From contig UCKU01000006.1 in NCBI GenBank assembly GCA_900473185.1, forward strand, positions 283,258 through 347,257: a stretch of DNA of 64,000 bases, read 5' to 3'. The stretch comes from Hyphomicrobiales bacterium. GTDB lineage: Bacteria > Pseudomonadota > Alphaproteobacteria > Rhizobiales > Rhizobiaceae. The notes beneath the pieces are model-generated. The model worked only from the letters and a program-made list of their open reading frames with translations. It had not been told where the DNA came from and made no database searches. A program made the translations under genes and the position numbers. Of this stretch, positions 7,646-16,866 are shown in pieces; within the stretch, counting starts at the first letter, position 1; every line of letters begins with the position of its first letter.

Positions 7646-9209
7646 GGCGACCAAAGGCCATTTCGCAACTGCGCGTAACTGGCTGATCTTGCTCGCCGCG
7701 TGGGAACTGCTCGGGCGCTTCCAACTTGTGGCGAACGGTGCATTGCCGGCCCCGACCAACGTGCTCATGCGGCTATGGACCGACCGCACCGATTATGCGG
7801 CGCATATCTGGGCGACGCTCGAAGGTGCGGGGCTGGGCTTCATTGTCGGCAATGCGCTCGCCATTATCGCCGGCGCGGTCTTCGCGCTGTTTCCAGCCGC
7901 CGCCCGGCTGGGTCGCGGTGTCAACATTGCGTTGTTCGCACTGCCGCCGATCGCGATTTCGCCGCTGCTCGTGCTGACCTTTTCCGGCATGACGCCGCGC
8001 ATCGTGCTCGCGGCGATCGGTTGCTATTTCGTCACCATGACGGCGACCGTCACCGGTATCACCCAAGCCGACAACCGCGTGGTCGATGTGGTGCGCGCCT
8101 ATGGCGGAGGCCGCTGGAAGATCCTCGCACTCGCACAGGCCAGGTCGGCCCTGCCTTCGATCCTATCGGGATTGCGCATCGCAGCCCCCAATGCCGTGCT
8201 CGGCTCGATCCTCGCGGAATTCGGTGGAGGCGGGAGGTTCGGGCTGGGGGCCTACCTGCTCGGCTCGCTCGGCCGGGCGGAACCTGACAGGCTCTGGGGC
8301 ATCGGGCTTGCCGCGACGCTGATTGCAGGGCTTGCCTATGCCGTCTTCTCGCTGATCGCCTTCCGTTTCACGGGCGCGACGAAGGCGGTGACTGTGCCCG
8401 CGACGCCGCCCGGCATGGCGCGGCGGAACCGGCCATTCTGGCTCAGCGCCGCTTTGGGGATCGGCTCGATGCTGCTTCCCATCGCGCTCTGGTGGCTGCT
8501 GCTGGTGTTGATGGGCACGCCCGCGATGATCGCCAAGACGCCGGCCGGCCTTTTCGAATACCTCTTCCTGCTGCCGGGCTCCGGCGCGTCGCAGATGCGG
8601 CTGCTCTCGGCGCTCGCCGAAACCCTGCCGATGACGCTGGTCGGCATGGCGTTCGGCATCGCGTTTGCCTTTACGCTCGCCATCACCTCCGTCGTTCGGC
8701 CGGGGATTGTTCGGACCTTCCTGCCGGTGGCGCTGGTTACACAGACGATGCCACTCGTGGCGCTGACACCATTGCTCGTGCTGCTTCTCGGCCGAGGACC
8801 GTCAGTGATCCTCTGGATCACGATTTCGGTGACGTTCTTCCCGGCTTTCGTGACAATGGCGCAGGGGCTCTCGCTTGTGCCCCGCGCCGCGCTCGACGTG
8901 CCGCGCGCCTATGGCGCGAGCCCCTTCACGCAGCTGAAACTGGTGTCGGTGCCAGCCTCGCTGCCCTATCTCTTTGCCGCCACGCGGCTCGCCGTGCCGC
9001 GCGCGCTGCTCGGCGTCATGATCGCCGAATGGCTGGCGACAGGCACCGGTCTCGGCAACCTGCTCAACCAGTCGCGCGGCTATCTCGACTACGGCATGAT
9101 CTGGACGGTCGCGGTGGTCTCGGTCCTCATCTCCGTCCTCTTCTATCAAATCGTCGTCTTCATCGAACGGCAGGTGCTTGCCCGGCGCGGTATGCGGACC
9201 GCCGAATAG
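7635..9209 (+). CDS. ABC transporter permease, two fused BPD_transp_1 domains
   Basis: At 524 residues this is about twice the length of a SsuC/TauC/ThiX-type permease. Two similar halves are visible. In each, an EAA-type loop follows the middle membrane segments: RAYGGGRWKILALAQARSAL near 155-175 and RAYGASPFTQLKLVSVPASL near 420-440. Each half ends with 'ILAEFGGGG' or 'MIAEWLATGTGLG'. About ten to twelve hydrophobic segments are spread over both halves. The fusion joins what are normally two identical permease chains into one heterodimer-like protein. No frameshift is visible at the joint around residues 255-270. Confidence 0.9.
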   Translation: MAIEATKGHFATARNWLILLAAWELLGRFQLVANGALPAPTNVLMRLWTDRTDYAAHIWATLEGAGLGFIVGNALAIIAGAVFALFPAAARLGRGVNIALFALPPIAISPLLVLTFSGMTPRIVLAAIGCYFVTMTATVTGITQADNRVVDVVRAYGGGRWKILALAQARSALPSILSGLRIAAPNAVLGSILAEFGGGGRFGLGAYLLGSLGRAEPDRLWGIGLAATLIAGLAYAVFSLIAFRFTGATKAVTVPATPPGMARRNRPFWLSAALGIGSMLLPIALWWLLLVLMGTPAMIAKTPAGLFEYLFLLPGSGASQMRLLSALAETLPMTLVGMAFGIAFAFTLAITSVVRPGIVRTFLPVALVTQTMPLVALTPLLVLLLGRGPSVILWITISVTFFPAFVTMAQGLSLVPRAALDVPRAYGASPFTQLKLVSVPASLPYLFAATRLAVPRALLGVMIAEWLATGTGLGNLLNQSRGYLDYGMIWTVAVVSVLISVLFYQIVVFIERQVLARRGMRTAE

Positions 9210-9227
9210 ACCAAGGAGAGTCTTCAC

Positions 9228-9968
9228 ATGGATATCGTCGATCACAAAGCCTCGGTGCGCGAGCGGGTCTGGGGTGAGCTGCGCAAGGTGGCGGTCCCCG
9301 ACAGCCGCTTTCATTACGATTTCGGCGAGTTCATTGCGGATTTCGAGGGTGGAGAGGCAGCCGTCGCCCGGCTCACGGACCACAAGTTCTACAAGAATGC
9401 CAGGCTGACGTTCATCACGCCGGACAACTGCCTCGACCGGTTGCGGCATCAGGCGCTCATCGACGGCAAGACGGTTCTGATGACCACCTATTCGATCAAA
9501 CGCGGCTTCTGGCTGCTCAATCCGGCGTGGATCTCGCCCGACCTCTACCTCTATGCCTCGACGTTGGACGGCATGGAGCGCGTCGGCCAGCCCGTCACGC
9601 TGAAGGATATCGCGAAGATGGCGCCGCTCGATTACATGGTCACCGGCACCGGCGCGATCAACCATGAGGGCGTGCGCTTCGGCAAGGGGCACGGCTTCTT
9701 CGACGCGGAATGGGGCATGCTCTATCAGCTCGGCCGCATCTCGACGGATACGCCGTCGGCCGCCGTCGTGCATGATTGCCAGGTGCTTGACGAATGCCTG
9801 ACGCCGGATGTCTACGACACCGTCGCCGATGTAATATTCACGCCGACCCGCACGATCGAGGTCCGGAATCCCCACAAGCCGACCTGCGGCATCCTCTGGG
9901 ACCGGCTCGACCCGCATATGTACGAGACGATCCCGCCGCTGCAGGAACTCAAAGCGATGGGCCTATGA
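9228..9968 (+). CDS. 5-formyltetrahydrofolate cyclo-ligase-like protein (5-FCL paralogue), copy 2
   Basis: This 246-residue paralogue of the 5131 gene aligns over its whole length: RFHYDFGEFIADFEGGEAAV against the equivalent start, LTFITPDNCLDRLR, SIKRGFWLL, and the nucleotide-loop variant RFGKGHGFFDAEWGM. An AAGGAGAG ribosome site lies upstream. Keeping two paralogues in one operon suggests a heteromer or two successive steps. It is the last gene of the operon. Confidence 0.8.
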   Translation: MDIVDHKASVRERVWGELRKVAVPDSRFHYDFGEFIADFEGGEAAVARLTDHKFYKNARLTFITPDNCLDRLRHQALIDGKTVLMTTYSIKRGFWLLNPAWISPDLYLYASTLDGMERVGQPVTLKDIAKMAPLDYMVTGTGAINHEGVRFGKGHGFFDAEWGMLYQLGRISTDTPSAAVVHDCQVLDECLTPDVYDTVADVIFTPTRTIEVRNPHKPTCGILWDRLDPHMYETIPPLQELKAMGL

Positions 9969-10297
9969 CAAACGAAGATGATCACTGACGCGCCACCTTG
10001 TCCCAGGAACCATTGATATGGGCAGGCAGACCGCACAGGCAATTCATCGCTCCGCACTCGTACGCGCTGGCCGTAGCAAAGGTAAAACGTCTTGATCTTA
10101 ATCGAATTGCCGACCACGTTTTTGTAGTCAGGAAAAGCTGGATCGAGAATTCGCCACCGACAGCCGCGAACGGGAGCGAGTGACACTCAGACATATCACC
10201 ACTCGCGGTCACGGCGCGGAAGACGTTTGGCGGCGGGTGAGAATATGAGCCCATCCGGCACCTTGAAATATGGAAACCTTCGAAGCAAGCTGGTTCC
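9969..10297. other. 329-base intergenic region, no gene recognised
   Basis: Short frames on both strands here have no recognisable motifs and are not supported. It should hold the promoter of the LuxR/MalT-like gene. I see no clear hairpin after the cyclo-ligase gene. Confidence 0.5.
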
Positions 10298-12994
10298 ATG
10301 AGCGCTCATAGCCGTTTTGCCCCTCCGAATCCTGCCCCAAATGCTGTCCGACGCCGCAGCCTTCTTCGGCGACTGGGAGACGGAGGGTTAAGGCGCCTCA
10401 TGACGATCGTCGCGCCGGCAGGATATGGGAAGACGTGTCTTGCGGCGCAGTGGCATGACAACCTGCTTGCATCCGGTCAACAGGTCGTCTGGGTCGGGCT
10501 CGATGCGGAACACAGCAACCAGAGCCAGTTCATCCTCGTTCTCCTAGAGGCGTTCGACCGGCTGATGCCCGCAGATAGAATGGCACGCGATACAGCAAGC
10601 CTGTCCTCGACCGCCCTACTCGGTATCCTGGCAACACGGCTTCGTCGTTTCCCTGCCCCGCTCATCCTCTTTCTCGACGATTATCACTTTGCCCAGACGG
10701 ATGCGACAGAATCGGTCATTGCACGACTGCTGGCTGACAGCACGCTCGAACATTTGAAATTCGTGCTGATCTCCCGAAGCGCTCCGCGTTTTCCGATCTC
10801 GTCCCTGCGGCTCAACAACGACCTGAAACAGGTCGGCGTCAGCGAACTGGTGTTTTCGGACGTGGAAGCGGAGGAATTCTTCGCCGGCAACGGCATCGGG
10901 CTGACCGCCGACCAGATTGGCAGCCTCAACAGACGCACCGAGGGCTGGGCGGTGGCATTGCAGATGGTGCGCGTGCTGGTGTCCGACAATATCGAGGCGG
11001 ATGCGATCCTCTCCTATTTTGACGCCGGAACGGCGGAAATGGGCAGCTATCTTTCCGAACAGGTCTTCGCCAATCTGCCGGCACGCACAAGGCGCTTCCT
11101 GATCGAGACAGCGGCCTTGCCGGCACTCAATCGCGAACTGGTCGCGGCCATCAGCGACGAGGCGGACGTTTCGGCGACCTTTCAGGATCTCGCCAGGCTT
11201 GCCCTGCCGATCGCCGTCCTGGGCGGCCAGGGCGGCTGGATCCGCTATCATCCGGTTTTCAGTTCGTTCCTCAAGGAAGAGGCCGAGCGTCAATATGTCG
11301 ATACGCGGGTCACGCTACAGAGGGCTGCCCGCTGGTTCGAACAGCAGGGTGATTGCGACAGTGCCGTGCGACACGCGCTGTTGAGCGGCGAGGCCAATCT
11401 TGCTGCGCGCATTGTCGAGGCTGCGGGGGGCTGGCGGAGGGTCTACGCCACGACCCGGGGCGGCACCACCATGTTTCAGGCGATCATCGACAAGGCCGCC
11501 GAGATCGATCTCAGCCGTTTCCCGCTGACGACGCTCGGTCTTTCGGTCGTCAGCGCAAAGGCGGGGCAGCTCGACGCAGCCAATCACTACCTGGCGATCG
11601 CCGAACACGGCATAGCGCAGAGCAGTGAGGCGCTGGCCGCCGATCTGAGGGTCGTGCGCATACTGCTCTCGCTTTACACCGATCGTTCGGCCAGCAACGC
11701 GGATCTCTCGGCGCTGGAGGACGACCTGACGAAGCGCGAGGGAATGGAACTGATCCACAGAGCCCTCGCGCTCAACATGCTCTGCTACAATTGCCTGATC
11801 CGCGGTGACCTGGAACGGGCGCTGCATTACGGGCACCTCGCCATTCACGCCTTCCGTGACGGCAATGCCGATTTCGGCGCCATGCATCTTTATACCCATG
11901 TCGGCCAGGCCGCCTATTTCAGCGGAGACTGTGCCAAGGCGGCCGAGGCCTATAATCGATTGATCGCCGAAGCACAGCGCAATATCGGCATCGGAAGCGA
12001 TCTCGATGCCGTGGGCCAGGTGCTGAAGGCGGAGTTGCTGTCGATGAACGGCCACGAGGATACGGCTGAGGCGATGCTCGACTGGGCGTTGCCACATCTC
12101 GAACGCCACGACACCTGGTTCGATTTGCTAGCCGCAGGCTTCCTGGCGCAGCAGCGCGTCCTGCTTCTCAAGGGTGACCAGGTCGCAGCCCATGCCGCGA
12201 TCGACCGGGTTCATGCCGCCGCCGGCCGCCGTGGCTTCGACCGTCTGACCTGGCTGGTCGAAGGGGAGCGTGTCAGGCTCCTGCTCGCCTTCGGTGATAT
12301 AGAGCAGGCGATGCGATACGCCGAAACCAAGGGCATGGGGCGCAAATCGGTGGGTTTGGACAGGGCGAACGACCTTGCCATCCATCCGCGCGGTACAGTC
12401 CCGGCTCTGCTCTGGACACGCATCCACCTTGCGCTCGGCGACTTCGTCAGTGCCCGCGGGTGCCTCTCGCAACTGATCGTCCGGCAGGTCCGCAAGCCGA
12501 ACGTACCGCGCGCGATCGAGCTAGGGCTGCTGGATGTGGGCCTCATGGTCGCTGAAGGCCGGCAGGACCAAGCTGCCGCACGGCTCGGCGACCTCGTCCT
12601 TGGTGTCTCGCTCGGCGATTACCGAGCGATCTTGTGCGTCGAGGGTGACGGCTTTGTCGACACACTACGCGCGCTCGCTTCTGACGTGTCAACGCCTGAC
12701 ATCGTCGGACGGCGGCTGGCACAATCCCTCGGCGAGGAGTGGCCGAGCCGCATCGGTTTCAGCCGCAAGAATGCAGCCGAGATCCAGTCAGCCAGCGGGC
12801 TTACCGATCGGGAACGGAGTGTGATGGAACTGCTGAGCACTGGCCTCAGCAACAAAGAGATCGGCCGCAGGCTCGACATGAGCGACAACACGGTGAAGTT
12901 CCATCTGCGCAACATCTACGCCAAGCTCAACGTCTGCACGCGCCTCGCGGCAGTCAACGTCGCGCGGGATCGGGGCGTTCTGGCCGGGCGCTGA
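10298..12994 (+). CDS. MalT-like LuxR-family ATP-dependent transcriptional activator (LAL type)
   Basis: At 898 residues this has the size and plan of MalT/LAL activators. There is a P-loop NTPase at the N-terminus (Walker A APAGYGKT at residues 39-46, Walker B LILFLDDYHF), a long helical TPR-like middle region, and a C-terminal LuxR helix-turn-helix, about 828-890 (LTDRERSVMELLSTGLSNKE, then NTVKFHLRNIYAKL). Such proteins bind an inducer in the helical domain and activate transcription as ATP-bound oligomers. It lies directly upstream of the hydantoinase/ABC operon and is its probable activator. The start is not preceded by a strong ribosome site, so a nearby alternative is possible. Confidence 0.9.
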   Translation: MSAHSRFAPPNPAPNAVRRRSLLRRLGDGGLRRLMTIVAPAGYGKTCLAAQWHDNLLASGQQVVWVGLDAEHSNQSQFILVLLEAFDRLMPADRMARDTASLSSTALLGILATRLRRFPAPLILFLDDYHFAQTDATESVIARLLADSTLEHLKFVLISRSAPRFPISSLRLNNDLKQVGVSELVFSDVEAEEFFAGNGIGLTADQIGSLNRRTEGWAVALQMVRVLVSDNIEADAILSYFDAGTAEMGSYLSEQVFANLPARTRRFLIETAALPALNRELVAAISDEADVSATFQDLARLALPIAVLGGQGGWIRYHPVFSSFLKEEAERQYVDTRVTLQRAARWFEQQGDCDSAVRHALLSGEANLAARIVEAAGGWRRVYATTRGGTTMFQAIIDKAAEIDLSRFPLTTLGLSVVSAKAGQLDAANHYLAIAEHGIAQSSEALAADLRVVRILLSLYTDRSASNADLSALEDDLTKREGMELIHRALALNMLCYNCLIRGDLERALHYGHLAIHAFRDGNADFGAMHLYTHVGQAAYFSGDCAKAAEAYNRLIAEAQRNIGIGSDLDAVGQVLKAELLSMNGHEDTAEAMLDWALPHLERHDTWFDLLAAGFLAQQRVLLLKGDQVAAHAAIDRVHAAAGRRGFDRLTWLVEGERVRLLLAFGDIEQAMRYAETKGMGRKSVGLDRANDLAIHPRGTVPALLWTRIHLALGDFVSARGCLSQLIVRQVRKPNVPRAIELGLLDVGLMVAEGRQDQAAARLGDLVLGVSLGDYRAILCVEGDGFVDTLRALASDVSTPDIVGRRLAQSLGEEWPSRIGFSRKNAAEIQSASGLTDRERSVMELLSTGLSNKEIGRRLDMSDNTVKFHLRNIYAKLNVCTRLAAVNVARDRGVLAGR

Positions 12995-13012
12995 CCCACC
13001 CGAACGGGTGGG
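12995..13012 (+). terminator. Hairpin directly after the MalT-like gene
   Basis: CCCACCCG (12995-13002) is exactly complementary to CGGGTGGG (13005-13012) around AA, so about 7 pairs with a 4-base loop can form, starting right at the stop codon. It lacks a clear T run, so it may be a weak terminator or an mRNA-stabilising hairpin. Confidence 0.5.
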
Positions 13013-13089
13013 ACAATTCGGGCTCGTCCTACCCGTCTGACCGGCTATCCAACCTCGAGCAATGACGCTTACTCTGTGCCTGCCAATCC

Positions 13090-14805
13090 ATGCAGCGATA
13101 CGTGAGTAAGATGACTTCTGTTACAGATCCCATCGATCCCGTCACCCAGGAAATCGTCGAGGGCAAGCTCGCAGCAACGGTGGACGAAATGGGCATCGTC
13201 ATGGCCCGCACCAGCATGAGCCCAGTCATCTACGAGGTACTGGATTTCGCCTGTGGCCTCCTGACCGCGGAAGGCGAACTGGTCGCACAAATGAACGGCA
13301 TCACACTGTTTACCGGCACGTTCGGCGCCCAGGTCAAGGCATTGATCTCCCGCTTCGAGGGGGATATGGCCGACGGCGACGTGCTTTTGACCAACGACCC
13401 CTATGCTGGCGGTACGCACGCCTGCGACTTTGCGGTGGTCAAGCCCATCTTTGTCGCCAACGAGATCGTCGCCTATGCGATCAACGTCGCGCATTATCTC
13501 GATGTCGGCGGCTCTGTTCCGGGCAGCCTTGCGCCGAATGCGACCTCGGTCTTTCAGGAGGGCCTGCGCCTGCCAGGCGTCAAGATCGTTCGTGGGGACG
13601 TCTTCTCCTCGGAGCTGATCCATATCATCAGCGAGAACGTCCGGCTCCCGGAGATCGCCATTGGTGACCTGACCGCGCAGATCGCCACGGTGCGGGTCGC
13701 GGCACGGCGAATGTCGGAACTGACCGGCAAGTATGGTAGCGCCACTGTCAAGGCGGCTTTCGCAAACCTGATCGCCGCCAGCGAGAAACAAAGCCGCACA
13801 GCGATCGCCGCCCTGCCCGACGGTACCTACCATGCAACCGATGTCATCGACGGCGACGGCGTCAGTGACGGCCCGATCGAGGTGAAGGTTGCAGTCACAA
13901 TCGAGGGCGACAGCATCACTGCGGATTTCACCGGTTGCCCACCGGCAGTGGCAGGGCCGATCAACTGCGCAAGGGGCGCGCTGGAATCGGCGTGCCGCAC
14001 CATCATCAAGGCACTTGTCGGTCCGCAGGCGCCATCAAACGAAGGCTGGTTCCGCCCGCTGACGGTCGTCGCGCCCGCTGGCACCATCTTCACCGCAGAA
14101 AAGCCCTCACCCACCGGCTGGTATTACGAGGGTTCGGTCCACGCGTCGGAATTGGTCTGGAAGGCACTCGCGCCGCTGATGCCCTCCCGTTTTTCGGCCG
14201 GCTCCTATTCCAGCCTCTGCGTCGTCTATGTCTCCGGCAAGGATGCCCGCGGCCAGCCCTTCATCCATATCGAGCCCCAGCATGGCGGCTGGGGGGCGAG
14301 CGAGGACCGTGATGGGGCCAACGCGGTGATCGCGCTGACGGACGGCGATACCTACAATTATTCGGTCGAGGTGATCGAGGCCCGCTATCCGCTGCTCGTC
14401 AAGCGCTACGGCTTCAATATCGATGCAGGCAGCGGGGCGGGAAGGAGACGCGGTGGCTTCGGTATCGTGCGCGAATACGAGATCTTGACGCAGGACGCTT
14501 CGGCCTATTGCAGCTTCGGCCGTACGAGGACCCTGCCCTGGGGCATGAACGGCGGCATGCCGGGTTCAGCGAACGTGCTGCAGGTGGCGTCCGCCAAGGC
14601 AGCGGATTGCCGGGATTACGGCCGCGCGGCCTATATCGATCTTTCGAAGGGCGACGTCCTTCGCATCGTGACCGGCGGCGGCGGCGGTTGGGGCGATCCG
14701 CGCGAACGCGAACCTGACCTCATCGAGCAGGACCTCGACAACGGTTTCGTCACGGAACAAGCGGCCGCTGAGGTTTATGAATATCGCAGGAGGATAGCGG
14801 GATGA
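13090..14805 (+). CDS. hyuB: Hydantoinase/oxoprolinase subunit B (HyuB family)
   Basis: This 571-residue protein has the HyuB/acetone-carboxylase-alpha fold signatures: DPVTQEIVEGKLAATVDEMG near the N-terminus, TNDPYAGGTHACDF, and the C-terminal glycine run TGGGGGWGDPREREP. With HyuA it performs ATP-dependent opening of N-methylhydantoin- or oxoproline-like rings. A second ATG at 13111 (residue 8) is an equally likely start. Its stop overlaps the hyuA start by ATGA. The substrate is unknown. Confidence 0.92.
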   Translation: MQRYVSKMTSVTDPIDPVTQEIVEGKLAATVDEMGIVMARTSMSPVIYEVLDFACGLLTAEGELVAQMNGITLFTGTFGAQVKALISRFEGDMADGDVLLTNDPYAGGTHACDFAVVKPIFVANEIVAYAINVAHYLDVGGSVPGSLAPNATSVFQEGLRLPGVKIVRGDVFSSELIHIISENVRLPEIAIGDLTAQIATVRVAARRMSELTGKYGSATVKAAFANLIAASEKQSRTAIAALPDGTYHATDVIDGDGVSDGPIEVKVAVTIEGDSITADFTGCPPAVAGPINCARGALESACRTIIKALVGPQAPSNEGWFRPLTVVAPAGTIFTAEKPSPTGWYYEGSVHASELVWKALAPLMPSRFSAGSYSSLCVVYVSGKDARGQPFIHIEPQHGGWGASEDRDGANAVIALTDGDTYNYSVEVIEARYPLLVKRYGFNIDAGSGAGRRRGGFGIVREYEILTQDASAYCSFGRTRTLPWGMNGGMPGSANVLQVASAKAADCRDYGRAAYIDLSKGDVLRIVTGGGGGWGDPREREPDLIEQDLDNGFVTEQAAAEVYEYRRRIAG

Positions 14806-16865
14806 TCAGGCTGGCGACCGACGTCGGGGGAACCTTCACTGACCTCGTCGGCTATGACGAGCGAACAGGCGAACTATTTACCGCAAAGAGCCTGACGACT
14901 GTCGACGATCAGTCCCTCGGCGTTCTAGCAGCGATCACAATGTCGGAGCAGCGGGATGGGCTGCGGGCCCGTGACGTGACGTTCTTTGCCCACGGCGGCA
15001 CGACGGTCATCAACGCTATCACCGAGCGCAAAGGTGTTCGCACCGCGCTGGTCACGACAGCAGGTTTTCGCGACGTGCTGGAAATCGGACGCGGCAACCG
15101 CCCTGACCTCTATAATCTGCAGTTTCACAGTCCGGAGCCTTTCGTCCCGCGCCATTTGCGCTTTGAGGTGCGAGAGCGCATCGACTCAAGTGGCAACGTC
15201 CTCACACCTGTCGAACTGGACGATCTGCGGCCGATTATCCAGAGCTGTCGCGAGCAGCAGGTGGAGGCGATCGCAGTGCTTTTTTTGCACAGCTACGCCA
15301 ATCCCGAGCACGAGATCTTGTGTGCCGATATTCTGGCCGATGCGCTTCCGGAATTAACGGTTTGCGCCAGTCATGAGGTTTCGCGGCAATGGCGCGAATA
15401 TGAACGGTCGAACACTGTCGTGCTCAACGCCTATGTGCAGCCGATCATCCGGCACTATTTTGCGCGGCTCGAAGCGGCGCTGACCGATCGCGATCTGACC
15501 TGCCCCTATTACGCCATGCAGTCTAACGGCGGCATCTCCACCTTTGACCAAGCCACTCGTAGCCCACTCACCCTGGTGGAATCCGGGCCGGCCGGTGGGA
15601 TTGCGGGTGCCGCACGCATCGGCGCCGCAATCGGCGAGAGGGAAGTCCTTTCGCTCGACGTCGGCGGAACGACGGCGAAATGCTCGCTGATCCATGACAG
15701 CAGACCGACGCTCAATGCCGAATATCGTCTGGAACATACCCGTATCGAGCCGGGACACGCCGTGCAGGTTCCGGTCGTCGATATCGTTGAGATCGGCTCT
15801 GGTGGTGGGTCCATCGCCTGGATCGACGAGCGTGGTGCGTTGAGGGTCGGGCCGCACAGCGCCGGCTCCACGCCGGGGCCGGCATGTTATGGACGCGGCG
15901 GGACGAAGCCGACTCTCTCGGATGCCATCCTGACCATCGGGATCTTCGACCCGGCCAACTTCGCCGGCGGCACCATGGCGCTCGACAAGGCCAAGGCGGC
16001 ACAGGCAATTGCGACCATCGCCAATCCGCTCGGCATGTCAGTGGAGGATGCGGCGATGGCGATCATCGAGATCGCTCATGCCAACATGATCAACGCCCTG
16101 AAGCTCGTGACCGTTCAGCGCGGCCACGACCCGCGCGACGCGGCCTTCGTCGTCAGCGGTGGCGCCGGTCCGGCGCTTGCGGCACGGCTCGGCCGCGATC
16201 TCAGCGTCAAGGCGACGGTGGTGCCACCGCATCCGGGCATTTTCTCCGCTTGGGGCATGCTCGCCGCAGAGCCGCGCGCCGATTTCCGAACGACATGGCT
16301 CTGCCCTCTCGATGCGGCGGCGGTCTGCGAGCTGAACCGCCGCTTCTCGCAGATGGAAGAGGAGGCCATTGCTTATTTCGCCAAGGGCCGGGATGCAGCG
16401 ATCCAGTTCACCTATCGTGTCGAGGCGCGCTATCGCGGCCAGGAGCACGGCGTGTTTGCGCTCTTCTGGCGCGGAGATGATGCAGCCGCTTTCGCCGACC
16501 GTTTCCATGCCGCCCACGAGAAGGCCTACTCCTTCCGCCTGCCCGGCTCCCCGATCGAGATCACCACGCTGCACCTCGAAGCCGTGCTGAGCGGGCCGGT
16601 GATAGCACTGCCGAAGATGCTGCGAGCCGGACGCAGCCTGGAGGCGGGCCGCACTGGAACGAGAAACGTCTATTTCGGCACCGTGCGCGGCTGGCTGGCT
16701 TGCCCAGTATTCGACCGTAGCCGGCTGCCGGCCGGCGACAGCTTCGAAGGGCCGGCAATCATCGAGGAGGCGACGGCGACAACGCTGGTACTCGAAGACC
16801 AGGTCATTGAAATGACGGAAACCGGCATTCTCGTGATCCGGGAAGGGAGCCCCACGGCGCGCTGA
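14802..16865 (+). CDS. hyuA: Hydantoinase/oxoprolinase subunit A (HyuA family)
   Basis: This 687-residue protein has both actin-like ATPase phosphate motifs: ATDVGGTFTDLVGYD at the N-terminus and LSLDVGGTTAKCSLI around residue 285. It also has VESGPAGGIAGAARIG and the C-terminal VPPHPGIFSAWGMLAAEPRA typical of HyuA. It provides ATP-dependent activation of the amide for HyuB. The next gene, an ABC ATPase, starts one base after the stop, so enzyme and importer form one operon. Confidence 0.92.
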   Translation: MIRLATDVGGTFTDLVGYDERTGELFTAKSLTTVDDQSLGVLAAITMSEQRDGLRARDVTFFAHGGTTVINAITERKGVRTALVTTAGFRDVLEIGRGNRPDLYNLQFHSPEPFVPRHLRFEVRERIDSSGNVLTPVELDDLRPIIQSCREQQVEAIAVLFLHSYANPEHEILCADILADALPELTVCASHEVSRQWREYERSNTVVLNAYVQPIIRHYFARLEAALTDRDLTCPYYAMQSNGGISTFDQATRSPLTLVESGPAGGIAGAARIGAAIGEREVLSLDVGGTTAKCSLIHDSRPTLNAEYRLEHTRIEPGHAVQVPVVDIVEIGSGGGSIAWIDERGALRVGPHSAGSTPGPACYGRGGTKPTLSDAILTIGIFDPANFAGGTMALDKAKAAQAIATIANPLGMSVEDAAMAIIEIAHANMINALKLVTVQRGHDPRDAAFVVSGGAGPALAARLGRDLSVKATVVPPHPGIFSAWGMLAAEPRADFRTTWLCPLDAAAVCELNRRFSQMEEEAIAYFAKGRDAAIQFTYRVEARYRGQEHGVFALFWRGDDAAAFADRFHAAHEKAYSFRLPGSPIEITTLHLEAVLSGPVIALPKMLRAGRSLEAGRTGTRNVYFGTVRGWLACPVFDRSRLPAGDSFEGPAIIEEATATTLVLEDQVIEMTETGILVIREGSPTAR

Positions 16866-16866
16866 C

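Noticed and set aside
5131..9968. Ordinary folate-repair cyclo-ligases
   Set aside because: Both copies are longer and have an altered nucleotide loop; duplicated within an importer operon. Treated as 5-FCL paralogues.
9998..10183. Small plus-strand frame of 61 codons, and the 105-codon minus-strand frame across it
   Set aside because: No motif and no ribosome site; the two frames contradict each other.
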